Assembly: GCA_028532985.1 (NCBI GenBank)
Contig: JANCIK010000010.1
Span: forward strand, 744,001-808,000
Length of the DNA stretch: 64,000 bases
From: Stropharia rugosoannulata
Lineage: Eukaryota > Basidiomycota > Agaricomycetes > Agaricales > Strophariaceae
Direction: 5' to 3'
Shown: piece after piece, positions 34,482-45,120 of the stretch
Layout: each line of letters begins with the position of its first letter
How positions within the stretch are numbered: the first letter of the stretch is position 1
The notes under the pieces: model-generated
What the model was told of the DNA's origin: nothing
Database searches by the model: none
What the model saw: the letters and a program-made list of their open reading frames with translations, nothing else
Program-made: the position numbers and the translations under genes

Positions 34482-35605
34482 CACCTGGTGCACAACCAAA
34501 TAAATTACTGTAATTTATATGTAAGAAAGTTAATGATTTATTTAAAATAAATTTTAAAAAAACTACTTCATTTTCTTTGATGATTTATCTGATAAATTGA
34601 ATACATAAATACCAGTAATTTATTTGAATGTTTTTTGATAACTTATTTGGTTTTTTTTTTAAATTCATAAATAAACCATCTCATAATTATCTGCTATTTT
34701 TGTGCATAATTTATGTGAACATGTCACATAAAAAGTTACAAAATCTTTGAGAGAATTTTATTTGGAACTTTTTTGATTATATTCTTTCGATAAATGTTTA
34801 AAAAAATCCCATTAATTTATTTGAAAGTTACTTGGATATACATATCTAATTTGTGCCAAAGTACATCTGCTGTAGTAAAATCGGTGTGACAAATTTTGGC
34901 AAATGCACAGTGGGCAATTCTGTGGGTAAATCGGTATGGCAAATCAGGTGTGGCAAATTATGGCAAATGTGCAGTGGGCAATTCTGTGGCAAATTATGGC
35001 AAATGCGCAGTGGGCAATTCTGCGGCAAATTTTGGCAAATTGGCAGTACCTGCTCCGCTCGTCCAATGGTGAATTTATGCAAGTTGTGGCCGTGAAAGTC
35101 GAATTGGTCGTCCTCATGTTTTCACTACTGCAATGTACTGTTTAAGTGCCATATTTGGACACCCGTTAGTGCGGTACGCGGCGCGGCGGCGCTCTCCATT
35201 AAAAAGAGCAATGACTGCATGTCCTCCAGATCAGCTGCAGGCGACAAAGCATCATTCTGGTGAGGCAAAATGGAAATAAAAATAGAGTTGATTTAACGCG
35301 TTGCGACAGGTTGCCGCGACCAGGGATTCCCAGCATCGTCTCAGCCTCCTTGACCATACCAGCGCGGTGTACATACTTCCTACACTTGGTGTTCAGGAAA
35401 CGGTCAAGACCATTGAGTACTAGATGAGCCTCATTTGTTGCACGTGCCCAGCAGGTCTCCTGAGCGTTTTAAGGTACGAGCGCGCTGACAGGTGTAGTTC
35501 CGGAAGGGTAGGTGTGTGCTCCTTACCGCCCACTGTTCACCTTTGTCATCCGCGGTTGTCGTAGCTTCATCCAAAGACAATGCAGGCTGCTGTCCATAAC
35601 GCCTG
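34482..35605 (+). repeat. Left terminal inverted repeat of the giant element
   Basis: The outer 370 bp are very AT-rich with many AATTTATTTG-type motifs. Next come tandem units built on TGGCAAAT and GTGGGCAATTCTG (34,890-35,045), then about 550 bp of unique sequence. The reverse complement is at 60,020-61,143; one mismatch was seen near 34,843 (ACAT versus ATAT). Similarity fades beyond 35,605. Open frames inside this region are repeat translations, not genes. Confidence 0.85.
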
Positions 35606-36128
35606 TATCGTTTATACCTCAAGTCAAGTAACTGCAGGAAGATTCCAGCCAAATGTTTGCATATTCAAGCAGTGTCTGCGCTCACCACCTCCCGATCGGA
35701 TACAATTTCACTGCAGAATCTTCCTGTACAAGGATTCCCCCACCTGTGAACCCGAAAAAGTGTGCCCGCGCCATTAAGAAAATGTTAATGATCCTGCCCA
35801 TCACAGGCTCGCTCTTGCTCGCTCCCGCACACGCACACACGGTCTCCCTCCTTCCCATCCTCCCTTGCTCTTCACACGCTCGCTCCCGCCTGCCTATGGC
35901 TCCTCCTCTCTATATGCGTGCAATACTTTACCGTGTTCATACTTGGCCCCTTTACTCGTCGTCCCCTTGCTCTCGCGCGTCGAGACTCGCACCCTTGCTG
36001 CGCCCTCAGACAGAAAGCCCAGACACGCATACGTCTCCAGGCACTGTGTCCCTGCTGCACAACGTAGGTGCGCATCGCCGTGCATGCACCGTCAACGAGC
36101 GGCAAGCGCGGCTAGTTCCCCAGCAAGA
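35606..36128. other. Inner flank of the left repeat, no supported gene
   Basis: A pyrimidine-rich stretch with several tcgctcccgc-like motifs near 35,800-35,890. Open frames here lack motifs. It probably includes the promoter of the gene starting at 36,129. Confidence 0.35.
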
Positions 36129-37246
36129 ATGGAGGTTACCAGTTCACATGACGTGCCCGGGGGTACCGTAATACATGTGCTTCAAAACACAACTTCGGCC
36201 ACACTTTGGCCACACTACAGAATATTAGTGAACCGCAAGTTATGGCTTCTTTCTCATCTCATAATGATTTCATACCTGATGCTGAACCAACTTTCACGTT
36301 GAACTTGAAGTTCTCCACTGAAAACGTGGCTGACCCTTTCATCCTACCTCAACTAGTTGACCGAGGCGCCACTGCTGGGGACCGGGATGCCGCTTTGCAG
36401 TTAAACAGCGACAGTGGATCATATGTTAAACTGACCTCGGAAGACACAACTCTGCCTTTCTATTCAGGTAGCTTAAGGATCCTTGAAAATGCATCAGAGT
36501 AAGCCTACCATGCATGCTATGCTCCTCAGCGATATCGATCTAAGATCTAAATTACAGCGCAAAATTCGTTGAGCCTTTGAAGAATATAGCTAAGGGGAAT
36601 GGGAACATACGGCTTAACAGTCTGTGAGTAGCTATATTTTTATGTATCAGTCAACTGACCCAATTGTACATTGTAGGTGGAATAGCATTCCTCTTCCGAA
36701 GTCAAACTTGTCTGAGCCAGTGTCGCAGGATCAATCAATAGATCACATCGATCAAGTGTCAATAATAACTTCGGAATCGAGCAGAACTGCGCAGCATATT
36801 AGCACGCAAAGAAGCGTTGTAAGAGTCCCAAATACCCTATCCATAGCTATTTTTTGTCAGCATTTGAACAAATTTTTATGTAGGAACCAATCTACGACGT
36901 TTATTCACATCCCAAACCAAAAAAAATATATGACCGTGGTACTTTTCAATGGTATGCACTGAAAGGGCCAGGTATGCTGGAGAAGCCCCCCGCTTTTCCT
37001 AGCGGCGACTGCAGTGGAAAGACTATTGCAGTCAGAAATGGTGACATGTTTATATGCAGCAGTAGCAATGCTTTGCCGGCGCAGGCATGGATTTGGGATG
37101 GGAATGATTGGTGTTCAATTTCAGCAGGCCAACATCGAAGCATAGGAGGGATGGAATACATTTTCAAATTTGGGGACGACTTCTCGCCAAACTGGGTAAG
37201 ACTCTCGACAATGAAGCGACGCCTTCGGGCCTCCCGACGCAGTTAG
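36129..37246 (+). CDS. Orphan cargo protein, 295 residues, five exons
   Basis: Exons 36129-36167, 36221-36498, 36558-36623, 36677-36818 and 36884-37246 sum to 296 codons; all introns are 53-66 nt with GT..AG ends. The perfect phase of four junctions supports a real gene. The protein is mixed, with an N-terminal Ser/Asp-rich part and a C-terminal globular part (GPGMLEKPPAFPSGDCSGKT, VRNGDMFICSSSNALPAQAW, IWDGNDWCSIS) ending in a basic tail. No known domain. Confidence 0.65.
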
Positions 37247-40092
37247 ACCACCTATTTCTATAGACGCATTCACTTGTTCACTTGATACATACATAGTACA
37301 GGTCTACCTTATTGTTGGCAAACAAATATAAATAGCTACGGATGTTCGGAGGGATGAGAAAATGTCTCAGCTGGAAGCGAGAGATCGTAGTACACACTAG
37401 GGTTTTTCTCGGATAACTATGGGGATTCTTTCCGTTATCAGTTTTGACTTTACATATTAATATCTGTGAATCAATCTCTGAGTTGTATAGTAGTCAAAGT
37501 CACAAAATATACTGCCATAGCCCAAGTAGTTGGGCCCAAGTTTGGTTTGCTAAGAAGGCGTCGACTTTACCATAGATTCAAAATCAACAAGACTTGGAGA
37601 TGTCCACCCAATGCCTACTGACTACAGAAACGACGAAGGAGTCGAATTCTGGTCTATCATAACTATCACAACCAGATACTTGCCAGATACACCAACTAAT
37701 TTGATAACCTTTCTCGAGTCCTGTTTGTTTCTTGCTTGAGTCACTGTATGGGACGAAATTTACCCAAGACTTCACCAAGAGTGAGAATGGTCCGCTGAGT
37801 AAGTGGCCTGGGATTTCCCGGAGCTTTCAAAGTCAGCCACACCGTGCATCGGCCATGTTTCGCTGGCAGATGTCCGACTAGTACTCCATGTCCCCCATTC
37901 AGTTTGTCCAGTTATTCAAACTTGCCTTGCCTCTTGCCTTGCCTGCTGTCTTCTGGGTATAAGCTATGGGTCTACTTAGAATGCTCCACGGAATATTCAG
38001 CGATTTCCAGTTGTCACCATTCATTTGCACACATCTGAAGAAATGCTTGATACTGTAGGTTCAGCTTCATACTCAATATATTTCCGAGAACTGACAGTTG
38101 GTGTTCCAAAGACATATGGTGATCAAGGCCTCTACTCCCCAAGTTGTTGCAACCTAAATGATCACTCTGGGGACCCTGAGTTTGTTTAACATGTTCGGAG
38201 CAGTGAGCACCCATATCTCAGTACTTAAAAAGTCTAACGCATCTTGCTGAGCCTCAGAACTCTTGTTGTAGTGCGGTCAGCACCCGGATTCATCATCCTC
38301 GGCCTCATCCACATGTCACAGTGCCATGAATATTCTGTAAGCAAAGTAAGACAGTTCAGAAGCTTCAACTTATTTCACTCATGACGGTAGAACTGTGCTC
38401 TATGCAAGGTTGAACGTTGACGTGCAAAGGTGGTCCTCTCAATGCAGGTGCTCCGACTAGTCCTGATTCATTCGGCTCGAACGACACTCATATTCTCTTC
38501 TACCTGCCAACCTGGACTAGATAATTAAGGTCCCTGACCTTCATAGGGCGCCCTTACTGAACAGCACTGCTCACCTCGTGTAATTGCTTTGGTTTGGGTC
38601 CGGCTCCAGCAACTCTCCTCCATCCCTTCCACCCCCAGCCTGGACTGGGTGACTGGGTACCTCGAGTCCCTGCACTTCAGTTTGGGCTTTGCTTGAGCAA
38701 CATACCTTTGCTTACAGACCTGACTGGGTACCTCTTGTGCTTCGGTTTGGGTCCGGCTCCAGCAATCTCCTCCATCTCTTCCACCCCCAGCCTGGAATGG
38801 GTCAGTGCTTGGGTCCAAGTTTAAGTTTTCGAGCATTGGTTACATGGGTACAGTCTCCTCATTGTATCTGATGTCTCTTTTATCTTCGCCTTTTCCCCTG
38901 GCTCCATACCGGCATTAATACCTCCCTGAGCCGAAGGATTTTCCTAATAACTTCGTCGTTTTTTACTTTTATCCTTTTGGTATGTTTCCTGGGCAGCGTG
39001 ACACAGACCAGAGATGAGGAATTCAACGGTAAAGCTCTTCCTAGGCAATTTCGATGCTGGATTGACGGAAGAGTCTGCAATTTCTGGACCACCTAACGCC
39101 GCGACCTGGAGGCAGGTGCAGTTACCAGGTGCAGTTACCAGTACTCTTTATCTTATGCAGTCTTAGGTACATAATATAATAAACAACGGATCTTATCCGC
39201 ATTACTTGCAGAGTCCTGTAGAGTACCTATACTTTACATATACATCTTTAGAGGTCAGAGCCTATTAATATTATAGCAGGCCTCAGCTTCTTATCATTGG
39301 CACCCACGTGCGCGTTGCCCACCGAGAACATCCAGCCGTCGTCCGAGTAGCTAGCACTGAGCAGCGAGGAATTGGCGAGGAAAGCGGGTTGTTGTTGTTG
39401 TTGTTGTTAGAGCTTGTTCAATGTCAAAAACATGTGAAGATTCGGTGGGGGTCGTGACTGGAGGTCGAACTCGATAGACGAAGATAGACGGTTGCAAGAC
39501 GGTTGTAAGCTCTATAAACTCTAGCCAAATGGATGTGCTTAGGTTCGGAACAAGCCCATTTGTCAGCAGCCGGTGTTTATTTGTATGTAATTATAGTTGG
39601 TTGCATGCTGGTGCCGCTGCTTGCGCTCGCGCCGGAGCAGCCAGCGGCTTGCTCCGAGCCTAGGAATATTACTTAATAAATACAGGCCCTGCCAAGTAAC
39701 AGCCGCTTTAGCGGCATTTCCTAGTAGGATGTGCTATATATACTTGTAAAGCTGGAGGCCTCTAGCAAATACATAGATACGTAGGCAAACAGATCAACGT
39801 AGGCAAACAGATCAACTAATCAGACAGAGGGCCTGACAACGGCGCAACAACGGCGGGTTGTTGCTGAGCCCAAGGCAGAGGTAAGCCAAAGGGTCTGATT
39901 CGTGAATCGTTACATTAATATTGGGCAACGTCTTATCACAATATTATTGGCATTAATCGAGATTGAGAAGAACAATGTCGTAGTGCTAGGGAACCCCATG
40001 GTTCGTCTTGGATAGAAAATCAAAATATGCTCGTCAAGCCAGTCGACTCAAATGTTCCTGTTATGAATATTCTACATCTGCTTTAGCGGAAC
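37247..40092. other. Long gene-poor stretch within the giant element
   Basis: No gene supported. 38,595-38,665 and 38,745-38,800 share a direct repeat (gggtccggctccagcaa, cttccacccccagcctgga). A (gtt)n run sits at 39,391-39,409. 39,402-39,915 could be an LTR-like unit (TGTTAGAGC to GTTACA) with the duplicated block cgtaggcaaacagatcaac near 39,780-39,815, but no partner copy is in the window. Any genes here would be too decayed to recognise. Confidence 0.35.
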
Positions 40093-41147
40093 TCAGGGCG
40101 GAGCGGAGAATGAAGCTGAAGAGTCAGTCGGTGGTTGCGGTTGAAGTCGACGTCGTGGTCGTGGTCGCGGTCGCAGTCTAGTTGTTTCAATGTCTGAAAC
40201 CGCCATGTTTCTAAACTCATCCTCCAACAAATTAGTTTGCCCCTTTTCTTCTACCCTAATCTCATGGCGACGTCTCTTGGCCTGTTCTAACACTATCTTA
40301 TCGCTTCTAGTAAGTTCGCCTTCACGGAGTTCGTTACTCTCGGGAAACATGCCAATCCCGTAAGCACTGCTGTCTCGCAAGGTCCTGAATGCCTCTTCTA
40401 TCTCTACATCACGCTCACCCTGGTCGTTCATGTCTTCTAGAATCAGACAGAGTGCCACTTCAGGTATAAAGATCCGCCTCAAAAACTCTTGTCGGGTTAA
40501 TGGATGGACAAGAGAAGGGTCTATATCTTGCAAAGGGAACAAGTCATACAGCATCTGGGCAATGATGCAATAACCTTGCTCGCCATAGCTAAGTATAATT
40601 TTGAATGAGAAAATAAGTCATAATAGCAATTCTGGTGACTTACTATCCTGTTAATCCATTCTTGAAAGTTGAATATTCCTGTATAGGCGAAAGAGGAGTC
40701 TTTTTGAGTTTCCCATTGCGCACAATCTCTAACCAAAAGATGTTAGCTCGACCTGGCGAATCCTCTAGTATGGCCTGAAGATGTGCTTTCAACCCCAAAA
40801 CACGCTCGGGAAGGCTATCCCAGTTAATTTCCTTTGGCCAACCCTTCAACTCTGCTTCAATGAGAACTTTGTTCTCAAAATTATGGCGCGCACAAACGTC
40901 GACAAACGCGGTAAACGGTGCACGTAACCCGGCAGGATTATCCGGCCTTGGTGACAGGGTAGAATATTTGCATGCATTGTCAATCAGTTGCAATAAGCGT
41001 CAAGATGGAGGTAATTCAAGGACCGTGTCGCAGTATGGGCAGAGAGTAATGCCTGACATTAGTGAGGGTTTGTGAGGTCGTCAGTGGTAAGAAAGGTGGA
41101 ACATGGACTGATTACTTACCCCGTTCAGTGGTTGTGACCGAGTCCAT
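40093..41147 (-). pseudogene. RTC4-like domain protein, three exons, with an in-frame stop
   Basis: Exons on the minus strand 41120-41147, 40644-41052 and 40093-40588 sum to 311 codons. The protein shows the agaricomycete RTC4-like pattern: an N-terminal CPYC finger, then PDNPAGLRAPFTAFVDVC, LKGWPKEINWDSLPERV, YYGEQGYCIIAQMLYDLF and PLTRQEFLRRIFIPEVALCL. The C-terminus is Arg/Pro-rich. RTC4 is named from yeast telomere-capping screens; its molecular function is unclear. A TGA at 41,000-41,002 interrupts the frame right after the finger (PPS, stop, RLLQLI); a CGA-to-TGA change would explain it. Otherwise the gene is complete, so it was probably broken recently. Confidence 0.75.
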
Positions 41148-41603
41148 TCTAAATTCTGAAAGAACCGATGAGCTAACAGTTGACGGTTGATGCATGAGGC
41201 GTGGTATATATATGTATACAAACCGGTCCTCTATATGGCCTCGACGTTTTCATGACCTAAGTGTGGCCCAAGCCTCCCTGTTTTTGTATTGTCGCCGAAG
41301 GATATCTGTCTGCCCAGTGGAGTCGTCACTATATCTTGAAAGACAGTGTTTTTGGGATCCGGGCTAGGCTTTTGTGAAGAAGAACATGCCTTTGATGGTA
41401 TAGATACTGCATTTTTTTTCTCTTTGACAAACTTTGACATGATGCGACATGAAAGACTCGATCTAAAGGAGATTCAGGTTGCAGTTCGTTAGAGACATTT
41501 CCCTTGCGCCACATCACTTTGTTCGCACCAGTACAAATATCCAATCCAAATGCACTTATTGTTACATACTGGAACAGATCAAAACTCCTTTTCTCCTTTT
41601 TCA
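41148..41603. promoter_or_regulatory. Divergent promoter region between the RTC4-like and RING genes
   Basis: About 455 bp between start codons at 41,147 (minus) and 41,604 (plus). The open frames inside look non-coding. It is presumed to contain both promoters; no motif was recognised. Confidence 0.35.
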
Positions 41604-42369
41604 ATGCCAGTGACAAGGTTGCATGCCAAAAATTCGTCAGATTCCAAGGCTGTTAATATCGCCGCATCCGGTAATGCGGTCCGAGAGACCCGCTATCACT
41701 TACGCCCACGATTCCCAAGAGACCATGATGCTGTCCAAGCGTCAACAGGAATAACCAGCTCTGCAGCAGCTCGCGGGTCAAAGGCACCAGTACTAGTAAG
41801 TGCAATGAACTCTATAAAAAATCGCGTTAGATTCTTTAACTAACACAGAGTATATTAACAGGTCCGAAGCACAGCTTCTACTAGTGTCACCAAACGGTAC
41901 AAAGCCGAGTACAGGAAAGCAAAAGAGCAGCTGGATGCACTAAAACGAAGTCTCGAGGAACAACATTCTGTAAGTCTCTTTAAAGATGTTGATTGAGAGC
42001 TGTGTTCTTATTTTTACCAGATCGTTGAGGCCTTAACAAATTTTAGCACCTGCCGTATATGCCTAGAAATAATGAGGAACCCAATTGTGTATGTAATTAT
42101 AAATGCATTTGCCTTACATTGAATTTGTTATCTAACGCGTTGTGGTACTCAGGCTGACATGCGGGCATATATTCTGCAATTTCTGTATAGTTCAGCACTC
42201 CAAGTTCTCTGCCGCCTGTAAAGACCTTGCAGAAACATCTAATATGGTGACATATGGAGGATATTTCAGTTGCCCTTGTTGTTTTGTCCAAGTACATCGA
42301 CGCATAAATTTTGCACCTGTGTGGGGTCTTAGCGATGTAGTAGCCAAGCTGCCGTGCTTGGCTGATTGA
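41604..42369 (+). CDS. RING-finger protein, 194 residues, four exons
   Basis: Exons 41604-41795, 41862-41969, 42021-42088 and 42153-42369 sum to 195 codons with GT..AG introns. The N-terminus is basic, the middle a helix (RYKAEYRKAKEQLDALKRSL), and the C-terminal half a C3HC4-like RING split by an intron: CRICLEIM, then LTCGHIFCNFCIVQH and, after a spacer, CPCC. RING domains bind two zinc ions and usually recruit a ubiquitin-conjugating enzyme, so an E3 ligase role is likely. It is cargo of the giant element, divergent from the RTC4-like gene. Confidence 0.75.
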
Positions 42370-44075
42370 TCAACATCTGTGTAAAGTAGGCGACCTTGTA
42401 TTGTATTTCATCGAATACGATTTAGATACGACATTTATTCAACTTGTTTGACGCACTGATCAATTCTAGTACTGTGATTTGTACAACCCAGTTTAATCGG
42501 ATAAGATAAGATCACAGAGAGGGATGGCGGACCTTCCCTCTACATAATTCATCCTCTCAGTGCTTGCCTCTTGCTACCGCGTAGACTCCCGACCTCATTA
42601 CTACACCTGGCTCATCAGCTTGTTCAACACGTTCTCGCTGCAAGTTTCTGGATTGACGCCTCGGGCTTTTGACTTTTGAGTTCGCAGAGCAGGTCTGTCA
42701 AAGTTCTGCGCCCTCAAGTAACCGAGCTATTGAGCGAGCCAAGACCGTCGTTTTCACTTCAAGGACGCATGATTGACGCTCTATCTTATGAGAACGTGTC
42801 AACGTGTGGTTTCCCTGAATGCGAGGGTAATACATAAGTAAAGAGTAAGCAAATTCGTGCCCACTTGCGCATATATGACGATTCATTGATCCCCAGGAAA
42901 ACTATGTCCTACCAGTTTTCACGAGACATAAATATGACTCAAGATTCAACCTTCTGCTTTAAACTGTACTTGTAAAGGCCTCGCTAATAATTAGGTACGC
43001 CAAGTTCTCGTATAGAAATCCATGCTCATCGGGGTGCACTGACAGCTTCCATCCATCGACTCTCAGCTAGTGCCCAGCGTCCGAGCAAGATATTGAGAGG
43101 TGGCCGCGTCCTCAACTGCATCGCCATTGTAGAATATCCCCGATGATCAGTATCTCAACTACGAATAAGGTTGAAGAAGGCTTTTGTCGTCGATGTTATT
43201 GATGTCCAACGGGAGAGCATTCCAGTATCGCTCAAAGGCAAGGTAGTCCTGTGCCTGCGGAGGCCCTGCAACTGTTCGACGTTCTGCCTTGAACAGGTGG
43301 ATACCATCCATTTCCTCATTCCCTACTGACCTTGTCATTGGTAGGAAACACCTGAAGGACGGCTAAAAAACTCCCATCGACCGTCATATTCGGATATCGT
43401 AGGTACGTTAACTACCTCTATTTGCGCCGATTACTCATTGTCACAGCAGATAAGATCAAAAAATGGCAGTGTCGGAAATGCCTTGACGTCACCGGCTGTC
43501 ATCCAGCCTCAAGGTCTCCTCGTATTTGACTATTCTCGATGATTTACGCGTCATTTGTGGTCCCAACTGGCTGCAGGTCCGTCTGCCGTTCTTTGCCATG
43601 TTCGCGTTCATGGATTTCTTCGACAGCAGATTCACCAATAGTGTTATTACTTAGGCAACGGTCCCGTTATTGTTATTGTTATGGTTTGCTTCTCCCTGCG
43701 ACCCTAGTTCGAGTCGAGGCATGCGTCTAAAGAGCGACAGCATTGCGCAAACCTAAGCGTTTTATGGGTCCCCCTGGCAAGGGATGCCTGTGCGGCTCAT
43801 TTGAACAGCTGACATTAAGCGCTCTCGTCCAGAGTCCAGGAAACATGAAAATTGGAGGCAGCAAGGATGGAAATGCAGCAGTCAGCGACGGAGATTCCCT
43901 TTCATGCAAGCATAGTGTTACTTCCATGTTAGCCTTGTTGGCATAGGAAATAAGGTGGTCATGGTAGCTAAATTCTTATCTCGGCCAGATATACGACTCC
44001 CTCTTCTCTAATAGCGATGTTACCAACATACAATGTTATCAAAATATTATACATGGTAGCGCAAGGCAGTGGAAT
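42370..44075. other. Gene-poor stretch including one arm of an inner inverted repeat
   Basis: 42,936-43,265 is the reverse complement of 54,058-54,387 with scattered mismatches. Parts look like decayed coding sequence. The rest holds no gene I can support. Confidence 0.4.
42936..43265 (+). repeat. Inner inverted repeat, arm 1 (~330 bp)
   Basis: Matches the reverse complement of 54,058-54,387 over about 330 bp, with roughly 5-8 percent mismatches by eye. Shared blocks include cgctaataat, gcggccacctctcaatatct (in the partner's orientation), gttattgatg and caaaggcaaggtagtcctgt. Similarity stops sharply at both ends. The partner arm lies beside the helicase-like pseudogene, so this arm may be a copied host fragment. 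Confidence 0.7.
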
Positions 44076-44474
44076 CTAATTATGCAACGCCATTGCCATT
44101 GATTGCTCAAGAGCATCCAATTTCTGCCAGCCAGAATGATGCGCGGAATCAGCAAGGATTTGAGGACTCGAGAGGCGCAGGTGCGGCTTACAGATTTTAA
44201 TTTTAAAATAGAATTCTCCTCTCTGAGTTGCTGGATATGATACCAAGCTAACTTAATTCGCTGCTCCTGTAATTCCATGTGGCTGAGGAGGCCATTCTGC
44301 CCAAGCGGCCGTGAGTTAGGGAAGATTCACGTGATGGAAAAGACATACTCTTGCATCATCGTCCCTCGACGTAGAAATGTGATTGTGGTTGCTATTCGCG
44401 GAAGCAACTGATATAAGCACAGCATCGTCTTCCACTACATCCTCTGCGGTAACCTCACTCTTATGATATTCCAT
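44076..44474 (-). CDS. Small leucine-zipper-like protein, 92 residues, three exons
   Basis: Exons on the minus strand 44349-44474, 44192-44296 and 44076-44123 sum to 93 codons. The N-terminal part is acidic (MEYHKSEVTAEDVVEDDAV). The rest is one long helix, MELQEQRIKLAWYHIQQLRE, then ENSILKLKSKLDALEQ, with Leu/Ile spacing of a coiled coil. Three phase-matched exons in so short a gene argue against chance. Function unknown; perhaps a dimerising nuclear protein of the element. Confidence 0.55.
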
Positions 44475-45120
44475 GATTTGCACTTGCAATAGTGGATACG
44501 ATAGCGAATGAAGACGCAAGAGATTGGGTGGTTTGTTGGTAGTGCAGCGGTCTAAGGATACGGAAGGACACAGGTAAAGGTGCGCGTTTATATACAATCT
44601 CAGGCGGGCCTTAGAGCAACGCTACTTTTACCTACCTTTACAGACCAAGGCGGAAAATATGTATAATGTGATCAATATTTGCATAATCGTGAAAGGACAA
44701 GTTTCGAATATGGCACTGTGGCACTGTGGCTCTTGCGACGACTTGTGTGGCTTTTGCGACGGTGGTCTTTTCAGTCCTTTCAAAGAATTTAATCAATCCC
44801 TTTCACTGTTACTTGTTCATTCTGGGTATGTCTACCTTTCCCTGGACCCTCAGGCCGCAGGTGGTAAACTAGTATTAACTTTGCTCTGCTCGATAAAGTC
44901 ATAATTATTTGCAAATCTGGAACCATCAAATGCCCTACCCTCTAAGAGGCCCCATTCCCCAACTCTGCCTGGGTTGTTGTCGGCAGTAGAACGCCCTACT
45001 GGCGTCCCCCAGCATCGATTAGAGCGCAACGTCAAGTGTACCAAATTACACTCCTCGACATCACCTCCACTCCCTCCTGCTTCCTCTCCTGCGCCTAATT
45101 CCTTTCATCTAGCATACGAT
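44475..45120. promoter_or_regulatory. Divergent upstream region of the 92-residue gene and the Tnp2 partner gene
   Basis: About 645 bp between start codons at 44,474 (minus) and 45,121 (plus). The frame of the partner gene is open upstream to 44,974 but has no ATG there, so an earlier exon cannot be excluded. Confidence 0.35.

Noticed and set aside
34846..35095. Open frames on both strands with NLPQNCPL- or WQIMANAQWAI-like repeats, also found inverted at 60,480-60,779
   Set aside because: They are translations of the tandem TGGCAAAT repeats inside the terminal inverted repeats, open by composition in several frames at once.
39402..39915. Possible solo LTR (TGTTAGAGC to GTTACA)
   Set aside because: No second copy in the window, no clear target duplication and no inverted terminal match beyond a few bases; only mentioned in the gene-poor region.
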